The notes below the pieces were generated by a model that was not told where the DNA came from, searched no databases, and saw nothing but the letters and a program-made list of their open reading frames with translations. 31,833 bases of DNA from a virus, in the IMG/VR virus record IMGVR_UViG_3300047471_001049, positions 1 through 31,833 of that record; one strand, 5' to 3'. Of this stretch, positions 13,821 through 21,503 are shown piece by piece. The position numbers and the translations under genes are program-made. The stretch's first letter is position 1. Each line of letters begins with the position of its first letter.

Positions 13821-16168
13821 TAGCATTCCTTCACGTTTGGCTTACCGGCCAGCGTAGCATTGATCTCGACTAGGCCTTGCAGCTCGGCGGCGATCGAGGC
13901 CTCGCCGCCAATCTCCGGATTGATACTGATCGAAGTGCAGACCAGCCATTTGTGCTCGGCCGAGCTCGCCCGGACAACGGAGGGCGCGTCGGACGATAGC
14001 AAGAGGCTGCCTGTTGCAGCTCGTAGAATAATATCTCGACGCGCGACCGGCGGAGCGGCAACCAGCGCCAGCACGGCACTGGCCGGAACGCGATTGGCGC
14101 CAAACGAAAGCGTGGGTGGAGCAGACGAGAGCGCGAGACTGGCCGCCGCCGGCTTGACGGCACCGCTGACCTGAATTGCCGGTGCCGCACCGGCGACTGC
14201 CAACGTTCCAACTGCCGGCGTCCGAGACTGATTAAAGGTCTGAGCGGCAGTCGGAACATTGCCCGACAGCGCCAGATTGGCCGCCGTCGGTTGCTTGGCA
14301 AGCGCGATCAGTAGGCTCGGGGCAGCGCCAGATAGCGCCAGGGACGCGGCCGCAGGAGTCTGGAGAAGGCTCTGGGTAAGGCTTGGGACGTTCCCCGTTA
14401 GGGCCAGCGCACCGGCGTTTGGCGCAACCTGGAACGTCCGTAATAGGCTGGGCGCGGCACCGGTTAGCGTTAAGCTCCCGCTAGCCGGGATCGGCTGTAG
14501 ATTACCTCCTAGAGTCGGTGCATTGGCCTGCAGGGTTAGAGCAGCTGCGGCCGGAATATCGATAACGGCCAAGGTCAGCGACGGCGCCGGCCCAGTAAGG
14601 GTCAGGCTCGCAGCCGCCGGGACCTTCGGGAAATCAATCCCGCCGACGGTCAATAACGGCCGCGGCGTAGCGAACGATTCGGCGAAAATCTTCGGCCGTA
14701 GCTCAGGCCGGCGATGATAAATCGGCGAGCGGAAAACGGTCGGAAGCGCGGCAATGCTACTTGGAGCAGCGCCCGAAAGAGTCAGACCGGCCGCCGCCGG
14801 AACGTCGAACAAACTCTGCCCGGCGAGGGACACTTGACCGGTCAGGGTCAGCGTCCCGGCGGCGGGCGAATCCCGCAGATCCTGAACCAGAACCGGCGGC
14901 GTAGTCGATAACGCGAGACTGGCGACCGCCGGAGTGTCGGCGACGTTGACGGTCGCACTTGGCGCAACGCCAGTCAGCGCCAGTCCGCCAGCGGCGGGCG
15001 AATCCCGGAGATCCTGGACCAAGATCGGCGCAATGCCGGTCAGGGCCAGAGATCCAGCCGCAGGAACTTCAAGCGCGCCAGCAACAGCAGAAGGCGCGGC
15101 GCTGCTCAGCGTCAGCGATGCTGCGGCGGGCGCGTCAAGAAACGCCGTTGAGACAATCGGCGCAGCACCCGCAAGCGCGAGATTCGCCGCCGCCGGGACT
15201 TTTAGGAAATCAACCGGGAAAGCCGGCAACAGGTTGACTACGTCGTCAACGCTGGCTTTTTGCGTTCCGGGTATTTTGTGATGGATCGGCCCGCGCAGAA
15301 TGTAGTTCGGCGTACCGATGATTGCGCCCGGAGCACTTCCCGATAACGTCAGATTTCCCGCCGCCGGAATTTCCGGGAAATTAACCGCCGCTAAAGTCGA
15401 TAACAGCAGATTCGGATAATCCGTCTGCTGCTTAGCCGTCCGCAGCCGCAGTTCCGGCAAGTCTTCGTTGGTGCTGTCGGCAGCATCAGGGATCGTACGA
15501 AACGCGGTGACGAATACCGCAAATTGCTGCGCGGTGCTCGACAGCGTCGGAGCGTAAACGGCGGTTGCGATGGCACCGCTTTGCTGGATAAAGCCGCCAT
15601 TGACACGCGAGCCAGCCGCACCTCCGGTCGTCGCTTCATTCGGCGGCGTGCTCCAATTCGCCGCTTGTGTGAATGTCGCGCTGCCACCGGCAGTCGAGGT
15701 GCCACTCGAACACAGCGCGCCGATAAACAGATCGCCGGCATTGGCCGGCGTACCAGACGTTACAGTGATCGTTCCTGTCGTACCGGTCGCATTGGCGCGA
15801 GCCGCAGTGTCTTCAGGATTTGCGCCCTGCAGAATGCCGCTGAAATAACTGACCGAGATCGAGCACGACGACGCCGTTAAATTGCGCGTATAGGTAATAG
15901 TATTGCCGGAAACCAGTGCCTTCGAATTGAAGGCAAAGAAGACCATGCCGCGGCCATTCGCGGCCAGGCCGGCAAGGTTCGCCGCCTGCGATGCGTTCCA
16001 AGTATTGCTGGCGGTATCGGCCAGCGTCCCGCTGGTGCCGGACGTGGATTTCTCGGTAACAGCAACGACGATCAGCGAACCGGCAGGAATGCCGCCGGCC
16101 GGAACGGTGACGGCGAGCGTGGCGCCGCTGGCCCCGGTAGCGGTGCCGATATTGATTCGTGAGAACAC
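13820..16168 (-). CDS. Repeat-rich virion surface protein (782 aa)
   Basis: Three parts. Residues 1-230 form a beta-rich globular domain (GSLIVVAVTEKSTSG, MVFFAFNSKALVSGNTITYT) of a kind often found at the N-terminus of phage appendage or adhesin-like proteins. Residues 267-738 hold about 18 copies of a unit with consensus P-A-A-x-x-L-x-L-[ST]-G-x-A-P, 22 residues long almost throughout (prolines at 325, 347, 369, 391, 413, 435, 457, then 517 to 695). Two longer inserts follow copies 1 and 8 (RGPIHHKIPG and RSPIYHRRPE), so the array itself is made of two similar halves. The last 40 residues are a small separate domain. The GTG start at 16168 has only a weak ribosome site. An extended surface fibre is likely; target unknown. 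Confidence 0.65.
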   Translation of the reverse strand: MFSRINIGTATGASGATLAVTVPAGGIPAGSLIVVAVTEKSTSGTSGTLADTASNTWNASQAANLAGLAANGRGMVFFAFNSKALVSGNTITYTRNLTASSCSISVSYFSGILQGANPEDTAARANATGTTGTITVTSGTPANAGDLFIGALCSSGTSTAGGSATFTQAANWSTPPNEATTGGAAGSRVNGGFIQQSGAIATAVYAPTLSSTAQQFAVFVTAFRTIPDAADSTNEDLPELRLRTAKQQTDYPNLLLSTLAAVNFPEIPAAGNLTLSGSAPGAIIGTPNYILRGPIHHKIPGTQKASVDDVVNLLPAFPVDFLKVPAAANLALAGAAPIVSTAFLDAPAAASLTLSSAAPSAVAGALEVPAAGSLALTGIAPILVQDLRDSPAAGGLALTGVAPSATVNVADTPAVASLALSTTPPVLVQDLRDSPAAGTLTLTGQVSLAGQSLFDVPAAAGLTLSGAAPSSIAALPTVFRSPIYHRRPELRPKIFAESFATPRPLLTVGGIDFPKVPAAASLTLTGPAPSLTLAVIDIPAAAALTLQANAPTLGGNLQPIPASGSLTLTGAAPSLLRTFQVAPNAGALALTGNVPSLTQSLLQTPAAASLALSGAAPSLLIALAKQPTAANLALSGNVPTAAQTFNQSRTPAVGTLAVAGAAPAIQVSGAVKPAAASLALSSAPPTLSFGANRVPASAVLALVAAPPVARRDIILRAATGSLLLSSDAPSVVRASSAEHKWLVCTSISINPEIGGEASIAAELQGLVEINATLAGKPNVKEC
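13955..15370 (-). repeat. Coding tandem array of about 18 units of 66 bp
   Basis: DNA encoding residues 267-738 of the protein at 13820-16168. Units are 66 bp with one of 72 bp and two long inserts. Most are diverged, but some neighbours stay close at the DNA level: the region encoding LVQDLRDSPAAG occurs twice, near 14870 and 15005, with only a few differences, pointing to recent duplication. Confidence 0.85.
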
Positions 16169-16181
16169 GGGCGTTCACCCG

Positions 16182-16946
16182 TCAAAGAGAGGCCTGGGCA
16201 AACAGGATGCTTGTTGGCGGCGGCGGCGGCGGTTCACTAAACTGCGGCCAGCGGGGGGTGAAGGGCATGAGGGGCGGGCCAGCCGTCAAGGCGGCTCCAG
16301 TCACGACTCCATTGAGAGCATTGCCAGAAAAATCAGGCTCGGGTGATTGGATGCCGTCCAGCGGCCAATACCACTGAATTGACCGTGGACGAACGGTGAA
16401 AGGACGCGCGCCTTTTGCTAGAGCCACAATCTCGGCCACCGTGAGATTGGTGTTATAAATAACGGCGTCTGCCATTCTGCCGTTAATGTTAGCGTTACTA
16501 GTGCCTCCAATGCTGTTCTGAAAACCAATGCCCATCCTTGGCAGCGCCCCAGAATAGATTGCCGCAAAACTGCCCGCACCGCTGTTTGTTGTATCGACTT
16601 GCGAACCAGCAACGTAAATAGTAATGGCGGCATTGGTCGCCCCGCCATTCCAAACCATTGCAAGATGATGCCATAGCCCATCACCGGAAATTGCCGCCGC
16701 GTTCGAGGATCGACCTATATAAACTGTATTGATAGTTTGAATAATGCGCGCGTTAATAGTGCCGTCGGTTGCGCAAAAAAATTGCATCGCCGCGCTTGTT
16801 GAACCGATTACATGAGATAACCACACCGAAGTAATAGGGATCGTATTCAGCGACAACCAGGTCGCACAGGTGCAAGCCGTTTGGGGAAACTGAACAGCAG
16901 CAGTTAAAATGTTATCAGAGTTGGCTTGAATAAAGGACCGCGCCAT
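16182..16946 (-). CDS. LamG/concanavalin-like virion protein (254 aa)
   Basis: Residues 1-200 follow the LamG pattern: an opening strand (CTCATWLSLNTIPI), a central DGLWHHLAMVWNGGATNAAI with ITIYVAGSQVDTT, then ADAVIYNTNLTVAEIVALAK, the usual last strand and helix. The tail has WYWPLDG, a Gly/Pro-rich linker and a run of six prolines. Such domains in phage virions bind glycans or other surface molecules. Its start overlaps the upstream stop by one base (TGATG), and it lies next to the repeat protein; both probably serve the same appendage. Confidence 0.7.
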   Translation of the reverse strand: MARSFIQANSDNILTAAVQFPQTACTCATWLSLNTIPITSVWLSHVIGSTSAAMQFFCATDGTINARIIQTINTVYIGRSSNAAAISGDGLWHHLAMVWNGGATNAAITIYVAGSQVDTTNSGAGSFAAIYSGALPRMGIGFQNSIGGTSNANINGRMADAVIYNTNLTVAEIVALAKGARPFTVRPRSIQWYWPLDGIQSPEPDFSGNALNGVVTGAALTAGPPLMPFTPRWPQFSEPPPPPPTSILFAQASL

Positions 16947-17242
16947 CAGATCAACCCAAACCGTTTCATAATGGCGAAGCAGACCAGCTCGGCTTTCTGC
17001 TGGTTGGTGGCGCCAGAAACAGGCACGGGGATGACGGAGTTCAGCGCCTGGATGACGGTCTGGGCACCGTGACCAGCCGAGACCGCGGCGTTGAGCGTCA
17101 GATCGAAAGCGTTATCGATCTGTGCTATCGCAGCGTTCAGGTCATCGGTGGAATAAGTAGCGGTCATGCCTTGCCCGACAAACCATTTATTCGCCCAGAA
17201 GGCGGAAGTGTCATGGAGTTGTTGCGCGGTAAGAGTTGTCAT
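16946..17242 (-). CDS. Small helical protein of the appendage block (98 aa)
   Basis: Encodes MTTLTAQQLHDTSAFWANKW and then a helical body (DDLNAAIAQIDNAFDLTLNA) ending CFAIMKRFGLI. ATG 17242 is chosen because AAGGGGCAACAA precedes it; the in-frame ATG at 17284 lies inside the upstream gene. The protein is not recognised as a family. It is surrounded by beta-type structural proteins, so a role in assembling or anchoring them is possible. Confidence 0.6.
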   Translation of the reverse strand: MTTLTAQQLHDTSAFWANKWFVGQGMTATYSTDDLNAAIAQIDNAFDLTLNAAVSAGHGAQTVIQALNSVIPVPVSGATNQQKAELVCFAIMKRFGLI

Positions 17243-17252
17243 TTGTTGCCCC

Positions 17253-17750
17253 TTATTCGTAGACCAAACTGAATTGCCAAACACTCGCTTGCGCGAGGGT
17301 CCAACCGGCGGTGTTGAAGGTCGCGAGGATGGTTGTGATTTGATTGGCCACGGGCGCGGTGGCGGTGAGGGTTATCTTGTTCTCGACAAGGATATCCGCG
17401 GTGGCCCAAGTCTGCGTTAGCGGGTTCGCACTCGCTTCAGTGGTGAGCGATGTAACGCCAATGTTGGCACCGGCGCTGGTGCTAGCGTCCTTAATCGTTA
17501 ACTTGGCGTTGCCTGTGGTGGCGTTGGCCATCGCCAAGATGCGCAGCTTCAACACCCCACTGGGGATCACCTCCGGCATGTTGAACTGCAAGACCGCAGG
17601 CGCATCGGCAGTCAACGATGCAATGACCCCGATACCTTCTAATGCCGAGGCGGCATTAGTGTTGACCCCTGAAATATAATACGACGGATAGATCAAGCCT
17701 GACCCGCCGCCGAGGTAGATAGAACTGGGAAGAAGCGGGCCGCCGGCCAT
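17253..17750 (-). CDS. Beta-rich structural protein of the appendage block (165 aa)
   Basis: Starts MAGGPLLPSSIYLGGGSGLI after CAGGAGAACGAA. The body is beta-rich with Ala/Thr-rich strands (VLKLRILAMANATTGNAKLT) and ends in VWQFSLVYE. The low charge and strand pattern resemble jelly-roll-like or fibre-tip proteins. No catalytic motif. It lies downstream of the 17764-18285 gene with a 13-base gap. Function not recognised; virion surface protein is the most likely guess. Confidence 0.55.
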   Translation of the reverse strand: MAGGPLLPSSIYLGGGSGLIYPSYYISGVNTNAASALEGIGVIASLTADAPAVLQFNMPEVIPSGVLKLRILAMANATTGNAKLTIKDASTSAGANIGVTSLTTEASANPLTQTWATADILVENKITLTATAPVANQITTILATFNTAGWTLAQASVWQFSLVYE

Positions 17751-17763
17751 TTCGTTCTCCTGC

Positions 17764-18285
17764 TTATAGTGTTTCGTAAATGATATGCGCGCCGATCGCG
17801 GCCGCCGCAGTCGAGCCAGTAAACGAACTTAAGCTGAGTTCGCCGAGCGAAGCGGTATTGCCGAGAATGCCAAAGCGATCCTGGGTATTGGCATAATTCG
17901 CGCGGACAATTCCGCCGAACGCATTGAACGTGAAATTCTTCTTTGCGAGTGAAACCGAATTGGAACGAATCGGCTGCGTCGTAGCGGCAGCGACGAAACC
18001 AACTGCCGGCGCGGTCAGCACGCCGGCACCGGGATGCGTTGGGCCGTTGGAATTCGGCGTCGCAAGCGCGCTGCCGCCAACCGTTACAGTCGAGTCGCGA
18101 CCGAGCAACATGATGAGCGGAGCGCTCGAGGCTGCTTGCCCGCCCATGTAGATTTCTTCAACGAAGTTCAACTGTGTGGCAGTGCCGCCCTGCAACACCA
18201 TATAGGTCGCCGTGGTGAGGGAGGCGTTGTCAGCGGTTCCAGCACCCGGAGTGATTGTGCCGACGGCAAAAGCAAATGTAGACAT
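17764..18285 (-). CDS. Beta-rich structural protein, possible decoration protein (173 aa)
   Basis: Begins MSTFAFAVGTITPGAGTADN after GAAAGGAAGGCTGCA, a good ribosome site. The protein is beta-rich with conserved-looking phrases FNAFGGIVRANYANTQD and GELSLSSFTGSTAAAAIGAH. I recall similar proteins in structural regions of Hyphomicrobiales phages, where they are annotated only as hypothetical or structural. A capsid-decoration or fibre role is plausible. A 21-base gap separates it from the Cys-rich gene upstream. Confidence 0.55.
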   Translation of the reverse strand: MSTFAFAVGTITPGAGTADNASLTTATYMVLQGGTATQLNFVEEIYMGGQAASSAPLIMLLGRDSTVTVGGSALATPNSNGPTHPGAGVLTAPAVGFVAAATTQPIRSNSVSLAKKNFTFNAFGGIVRANYANTQDRFGILGNTASLGELSLSSFTGSTAAAAIGAHIIYETL

Positions 18286-18306
18286 TGCAGCCTTCCTTTC
18301 GCGTCC

Positions 18307-18627
18307 TTAGCGCGTGAGTTTATTGAAAATGTCCTGCACTCTCTTTAGCAATGGGACGCAGGAACCAGTTAGCTTTCGCATCAATGCGCAACGGTCGCAC
18401 ATGTAAGCATCATGTTCCATGCACCATTCGCGCTCGCGCGTCCGGCCCGGATTAAGGATGATATCGCTGCCGCAGCAATGACAGACCGAAATTGCCGACT
18501 CAAATACTTGCCCAGCACCAACCGCAGGAACATCTAATTTATTGGCCTGGACAAATTCCTGACTGATGCCTGGCGAATTGCGATGATCAATTAAAAGATA
18601 GGCCTCGTTGGAACGTTTCGTTCTCAT
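18307..18627 (-). CDS. Small zinc-finger-like protein (106 aa)
   Basis: Residues 49-80 hold the candidate metal ligands: C49, C51/C52 (CHCCGS), then C69 and H72 (WCMEHDAYM) and C77-x-x-C80 (CDRC). The block reads as one treble-clef-like or paired zinc site. The rest is a short N-terminal part and a C-terminal helix (LLKRVQDIFNKL). The start overlaps the upstream stop by TAATG. It could be an assembly or regulatory factor; a structural role seems less likely because no other beta signature is present. Confidence 0.6.
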   Translation of the reverse strand: MRTKRSNEAYLLIDHRNSPGISQEFVQANKLDVPAVGAGQVFESAISVCHCCGSDIILNPGRTREREWCMEHDAYMCDRCALMRKLTGSCVPLLKRVQDIFNKLTR

Positions 18628-18779
18628 TATCCAACACCAAATCCTGCCGGCGGCGGATTGAGAACGATCGGACCGCTATCCTTCGGATCCGATTGCCGCG
18701 ACTTGATATCCACGGTAGGCGGATCTGAGCTCAACCTGACGCGCTTTCCGTCATCGCGTTGGATCACTTCCTCTGCCAT
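18627..18779 (-). CDS. Small charged/Pro-rich protein (50 aa)
   Basis: A 50-residue frame starts MAEEVIQRDDGKRVRLSSDP and ends VLNPPPAGFGVG. It is chosen over the longer frame reaching 19022 because that extension runs through the 18782-19237 gene, and ATG 18779 lies two bases after that gene's stop. Its stop overlaps the next start by TAATG. It looks disordered; unknown function. Confidence 0.55.
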   Translation of the reverse strand: MAEEVIQRDDGKRVRLSSDPPTVDIKSRQSDPKDSGPIVLNPPPAGFGVG

Positions 18780-18781
18780 GG

Positions 18782-19237
18782 TCAACCCGCGAGATTGAAG
18801 ATGCCCGTCGCTGACGGCGTAATCGTCAACGTGTTGTTGATCGTCAAGTTGAACTGTGACGTTGACAACTGGCTGTAGCAAATCAACTTGCGGGCGATGG
18901 CCGATGCACCGGAGGCCCAGATCACCGCAAACTTGATATTGCTGATCGTGCCGCCGGTGCCAGTCCACACTGTCGCCGCGGCGTTGAAGCGCAATTGTCC
19001 GCCCGATGCGCCAGCGGTCCACGTCTTCGAAGCCAACGGCTTGCCGGATGACGAATAGCCGTTCGCCTCCGTCACCTCGCTGGTCACGCTCGAAATGATC
19101 GAGAGTGTCGCGGTCGCGGCGTTCGACGCCGACGTGTACAGGGCAATACGGAAGTTGCCCGTACCAAGGTTGATCGGGAACGCTTGCCCAAGGTTACGCT
19201 TGAATTTGTTGTAAAACGTCCAGGCGCCGACTGCCAT
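18782..19237 (-). CDS. Beta-rich structural protein (151 aa)
   Basis: Starts MAVGAWTFYNKFKRNLGQAF after AGGAGGCCTAA, the strongest ribosome site in this block. It contains NFRIALYTSASNAATATLS, a middle part with GGQLRFNAAATVWTGTGGTI and ISNIKFAVIWASGAS, and ends in a strand pair. The pattern is familiar from phage structural regions. I take it to be a virion protein (decoration or fibre-base), product abundance being suggested by the strong ribosome site. No enzymatic motif. Confidence 0.6.
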   Translation of the reverse strand: MAVGAWTFYNKFKRNLGQAFPINLGTGNFRIALYTSASNAATATLSIISSVTSEVTEANGYSSSGKPLASKTWTAGASGGQLRFNAAATVWTGTGGTISNIKFAVIWASGASAIARKLICYSQLSTSQFNLTINNTLTITPSATGIFNLAG

Positions 19238-20125
19238 TTAGGCCTCCTCTATTTCCAATTCCGCGCCAGTGCGGATCATGGTTGCGATAAGTCCGAGACC
19301 GTGCACGTTCAATTGAAACAACTCGCCACGTTCCTTTACGAGCTGAAGGAAGTCTTCCGCCTGCTTGGCCTGCCACACCGAGCAAACAAAACGTTGCGCG
19401 AGATCGTCGCGCCCCTTGGGGCGGCACCACACACTCATGGTTTTCTCGTTGTTGTTCTCTATCTGCTCATAGGCGTGATGCTCGCCATCGAGCCAGCATG
19501 AATCCAGGCCGAATATTTCAAGCCGCTGAAAGCCGAGCATCCGCATCAGCGATATGGCGCGCATCGAAACCGTGACGCCAATGGTTACCGGATTGTGCCG
19601 CTTGAAATAATATTTATCGAGCAACTTGATCTCATCGTCGCCGGCGCTCAACGCGTGCCAGATGGTAACGATGCGATCGCGGCACATCTCGAATGTCTTT
19701 GGATGACACTGCGAGGCCAACAGATAGTGACAATCATGCACCGGCGTTTCGATAAACCGCGCATTAAACTCGCGCGCGTCCATGACTACCGCGGCGACCG
19801 GGCGAATATTGTGATCGATGCACCATTGATAGGCGCCGTTGACGGTGAACACCTTACCGCCGGTCCGCCAGATCGTTTCAACGAGCTCCTTCTCGGTGCT
19901 CTTGAGCGATGGCCCGCCGGCAACCAAAATAGCGACATCAGGATTGGGATCGTAAGGCATCGCTTGCGGCAGGCCGCGTTTGATATTCTCCGCCACCTGC
20001 ACCAGCAATTGCTCGTCGGTGACGTTGACCCGACAGTCCGGCGAGAATTCAATCTCGCGAACCTTCTTCGGATCAAACGGAATGACATGCGTCTGCGCCG
20101 CGTCATGCCGGCCGCGACTGCTCAT
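19238..20125 (-). CDS. DUF115/MptE-like protein, putative sugar-transfer enzyme (295 aa)
   Basis: The Rossmann-like domain opens with VAILVAGGPSLKS (G-G-P-S at residues 70-73). It continues with KVFTVNGAYQWCIDHNIRPV and VVMDAREFNARF, and later FQRLEIFGLDSCWLDGEHHA. These are the marks of the DUF115/6-hydroxymethylpterin-pyrophosphokinase-like family, which includes Maf-type proteins needed for flagellin glycosylation. The product may transfer or prepare a sugar for a virion or host component; activity is inferred. ATG 20125 overlaps the methyltransferase stop (ATGA). A longer in-frame start at 20206 lies in that gene. Confidence 0.75.
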   Translation of the reverse strand: MSSRGRHDAAQTHVIPFDPKKVREIEFSPDCRVNVTDEQLLVQVAENIKRGLPQAMPYDPNPDVAILVAGGPSLKSTEKELVETIWRTGGKVFTVNGAYQWCIDHNIRPVAAVVMDAREFNARFIETPVHDCHYLLASQCHPKTFEMCRDRIVTIWHALSAGDDEIKLLDKYYFKRHNPVTIGVTVSMRAISLMRMLGFQRLEIFGLDSCWLDGEHHAYEQIENNNEKTMSVWCRPKGRDDLAQRFVCSVWQAKQAEDFLQLVKERGELFQLNVHGLGLIATMIRTGAELEIEEA

Positions 20126-20700
20126 TGTTGCACCACATAGAGCCCGGTCCCGCACAGATCGCGCGCCTCGATCAGATTGCCCAATGTCGCGATTCGATCG
20201 CGCCACCAGGCGAAATTCTGCACGGTCAGATGCAACGGCTTGCCGATGAACTTGCCGTACCCGTCGTCATGCAAAGCGATCTGCAGCCAAGTCGTCCGAC
20301 AAGCATTGAATATGCGGTCCAGCGCAAGCATGGTGTATTCTGGCGGCAAGTGCTCCATGACATCGCAGCAAAAACCGTAATCCCAGCCCATCCTTCTATT
20401 GACGCCCCAATCGTCCCACAGCGCGGCTTGAACAAAGCGCCTCCTATCAATCTGCGGATCGAGTGCGGCATCGGTCAGGTCGAGCCATGAGACCCGAAAA
20501 CCGAGATTGGCGAATTTCATGCCGGCGCAACCGGAGCCGCAACCAATGTCGATAAGCGTCGCCATCGCAATCGGCTCGAGCACTTCGATGAAGCGCTCGA
20601 CGTTTTCCAGCCCAGGCGAGTAATTTTTATATTCTGGATAGCTCCAGATTTCCTCATACTTGAGTCTTTCCGGCGCCGTGCTGTCGCCGATGTGCAACAT
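20122..20700 (-). CDS. SAM-dependent methyltransferase (192 aa)
   Basis: Class I fold: motif I is LIDIGCGSGCAG (residues 49-60), the acidic end of strand 2 lies in VSWLDLTDAALD, and the strand-4 region reads YGFCCDVMEHLPPE, the form often seen in small-molecule and sugar methyltransferases. No DNA-methylase DPPY/NPPY motif is seen. It lies in the sugar-transfer cassette and is followed by a DUF115 gene with ATGA overlap, so it may methylate a sugar or sugar precursor. ATG 20700 has only a weak ribosome site. Confidence 0.8.
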   Translation of the reverse strand: MLHIGDSTAPERLKYEEIWSYPEYKNYSPGLENVERFIEVLEPIAMATLIDIGCGSGCAGMKFANLGFRVSWLDLTDAALDPQIDRRRFVQAALWDDWGVNRRMGWDYGFCCDVMEHLPPEYTMLALDRIFNACRTTWLQIALHDDGYGKFIGKPLHLTVQNFAWWRDRIATLGNLIEARDLCGTGLYVVQQ

Positions 20701-20708
20701 GGATTCAA

Positions 20709-20798
20709 CTACCTTGCCCCAATAATCGTGGACCCAATCAGTATGATGACGAGCCCAACTATAAGAAATGTGGCAGCTTCTCCGTAAGCGATGCTCAT
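20709..20798 (-). CDS. 29-residue single-pass membrane peptide
   Basis: Encodes MSIAYGEAATFLIVGLVIIL and nine more residues (IGSTIIGAR). Residues 10-27 form one strong membrane helix. ATG 20798 immediately follows the upstream TAA and is preceded by GGAGAG at five bases, an excellent ribosome site, so it is likely translated. It sits between two methyltransferase genes. It could anchor the enzymes, act as a holin-like or regulatory peptide, or be accidental; no family is recognised. Confidence 0.5.
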   Translation of the reverse strand: MSIAYGEAATFLIVGLVIILIGSTIIGAR

Positions 20799-21503
20799 TT
20801 AAACTCTCCGGCGAAATGCAAACGTGCCGATATCTTCCCGGCCAGCGCGGATTTCCATGTCGCTCTCGGCGATCAATTCAAAGCCGAAATTGTGCAGGAC
20901 CGTAATCAATCCAGACCTCGTAAAATACCAAAAATGTTCGTCTTTCCTGAAATGCTTCGAACGCAACACATGCTCGACGTCGCGGAATATCGGCAACGAT
21001 AGAAACAGCAGACGCCTCACCCCGCCCAGCAACAACCGAAAATCATGCATGTGCTCTAGCACGTCCCACATCGATAACGCCGGAACATCGCCGTCATAAG
21101 GATTGTACCAGAGATTCCGCTTTTTCAGCCACGCTACGCCCGCTGGATTTATGTCGAAACCAAATGTTGAACCTGGCCGCAAATCGTTTCGTTTCTCAAT
21201 GAAAGCGCCAGAACCGATACCAACGTCGAGCAATGCACCGGAATAATGTTTGTCAACAAAGCTGACGCGTGCCCGCAGTAATTTTTGCCCAATCGGCTCC
21301 AGCGCCTGCCTGGCAAACCGGTCGAAATAAGCCTGATCGTAAGGCGATCCTATTACGGGGAAATAGCCGACGCCGAGTTCTGGAAACCACTGCAGCCTAC
21401 TTGCGGCAACAATATCGTGCAACGTTGGCTTTCGAGAAAACGGCAAAATTGTTCCATCAGATCCGGAATCGTCTTCTCGCAGTTGTGGCGCATGTTCGTG
21501 CAT
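20799..21503 (-). CDS. SAM-dependent methyltransferase (up to 234 aa)
   Basis: Class I motifs: LLDVGIGSGAFIE (residues 91-103), then FGFDINPAGVAWLKKRN with the strand-2 acid, and ALSMWDVLEHMHD, then a hydrophobic LLLGGVRRLLFLSLPIF. The lead-in LQWFPELGVGYFPVIGSPYD is a conserved-looking N-terminal segment, so the start must lie before it. ATG 21503 (GGAAAAG eight bases upstream) gives a 151-base overlap with the glycosyltransferase gene; a TTG near 21420 would shorten it. The likely substrate is a sugar or nucleotide sugar, as for its neighbours. Confidence 0.75.
   Translation of the reverse strand: MHEHAPQLREDDSGSDGTILPFSRKPTLHDIVAASRLQWFPELGVGYFPVIGSPYDQAYFDRFARQALEPIGQKLLRARVSFVDKHYSGALLDVGIGSGAFIEKRNDLRPGSTFGFDINPAGVAWLKKRNLWYNPYDGDVPALSMWDVLEHMHDFRLLLGGVRRLLFLSLPIFRDVEHVLRSKHFRKDEHFWYFTRSGLITVLHNFGFELIAESDMEIRAGREDIGTFAFRRRV

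Noticed and set aside
13955-15370. Regularly spaced repeats resembling a CRISPR array
   Set aside because: Units are 66 bp, contiguous, diverged and in frame with a coding sequence; there are no conserved short repeats separated by unique spacers.
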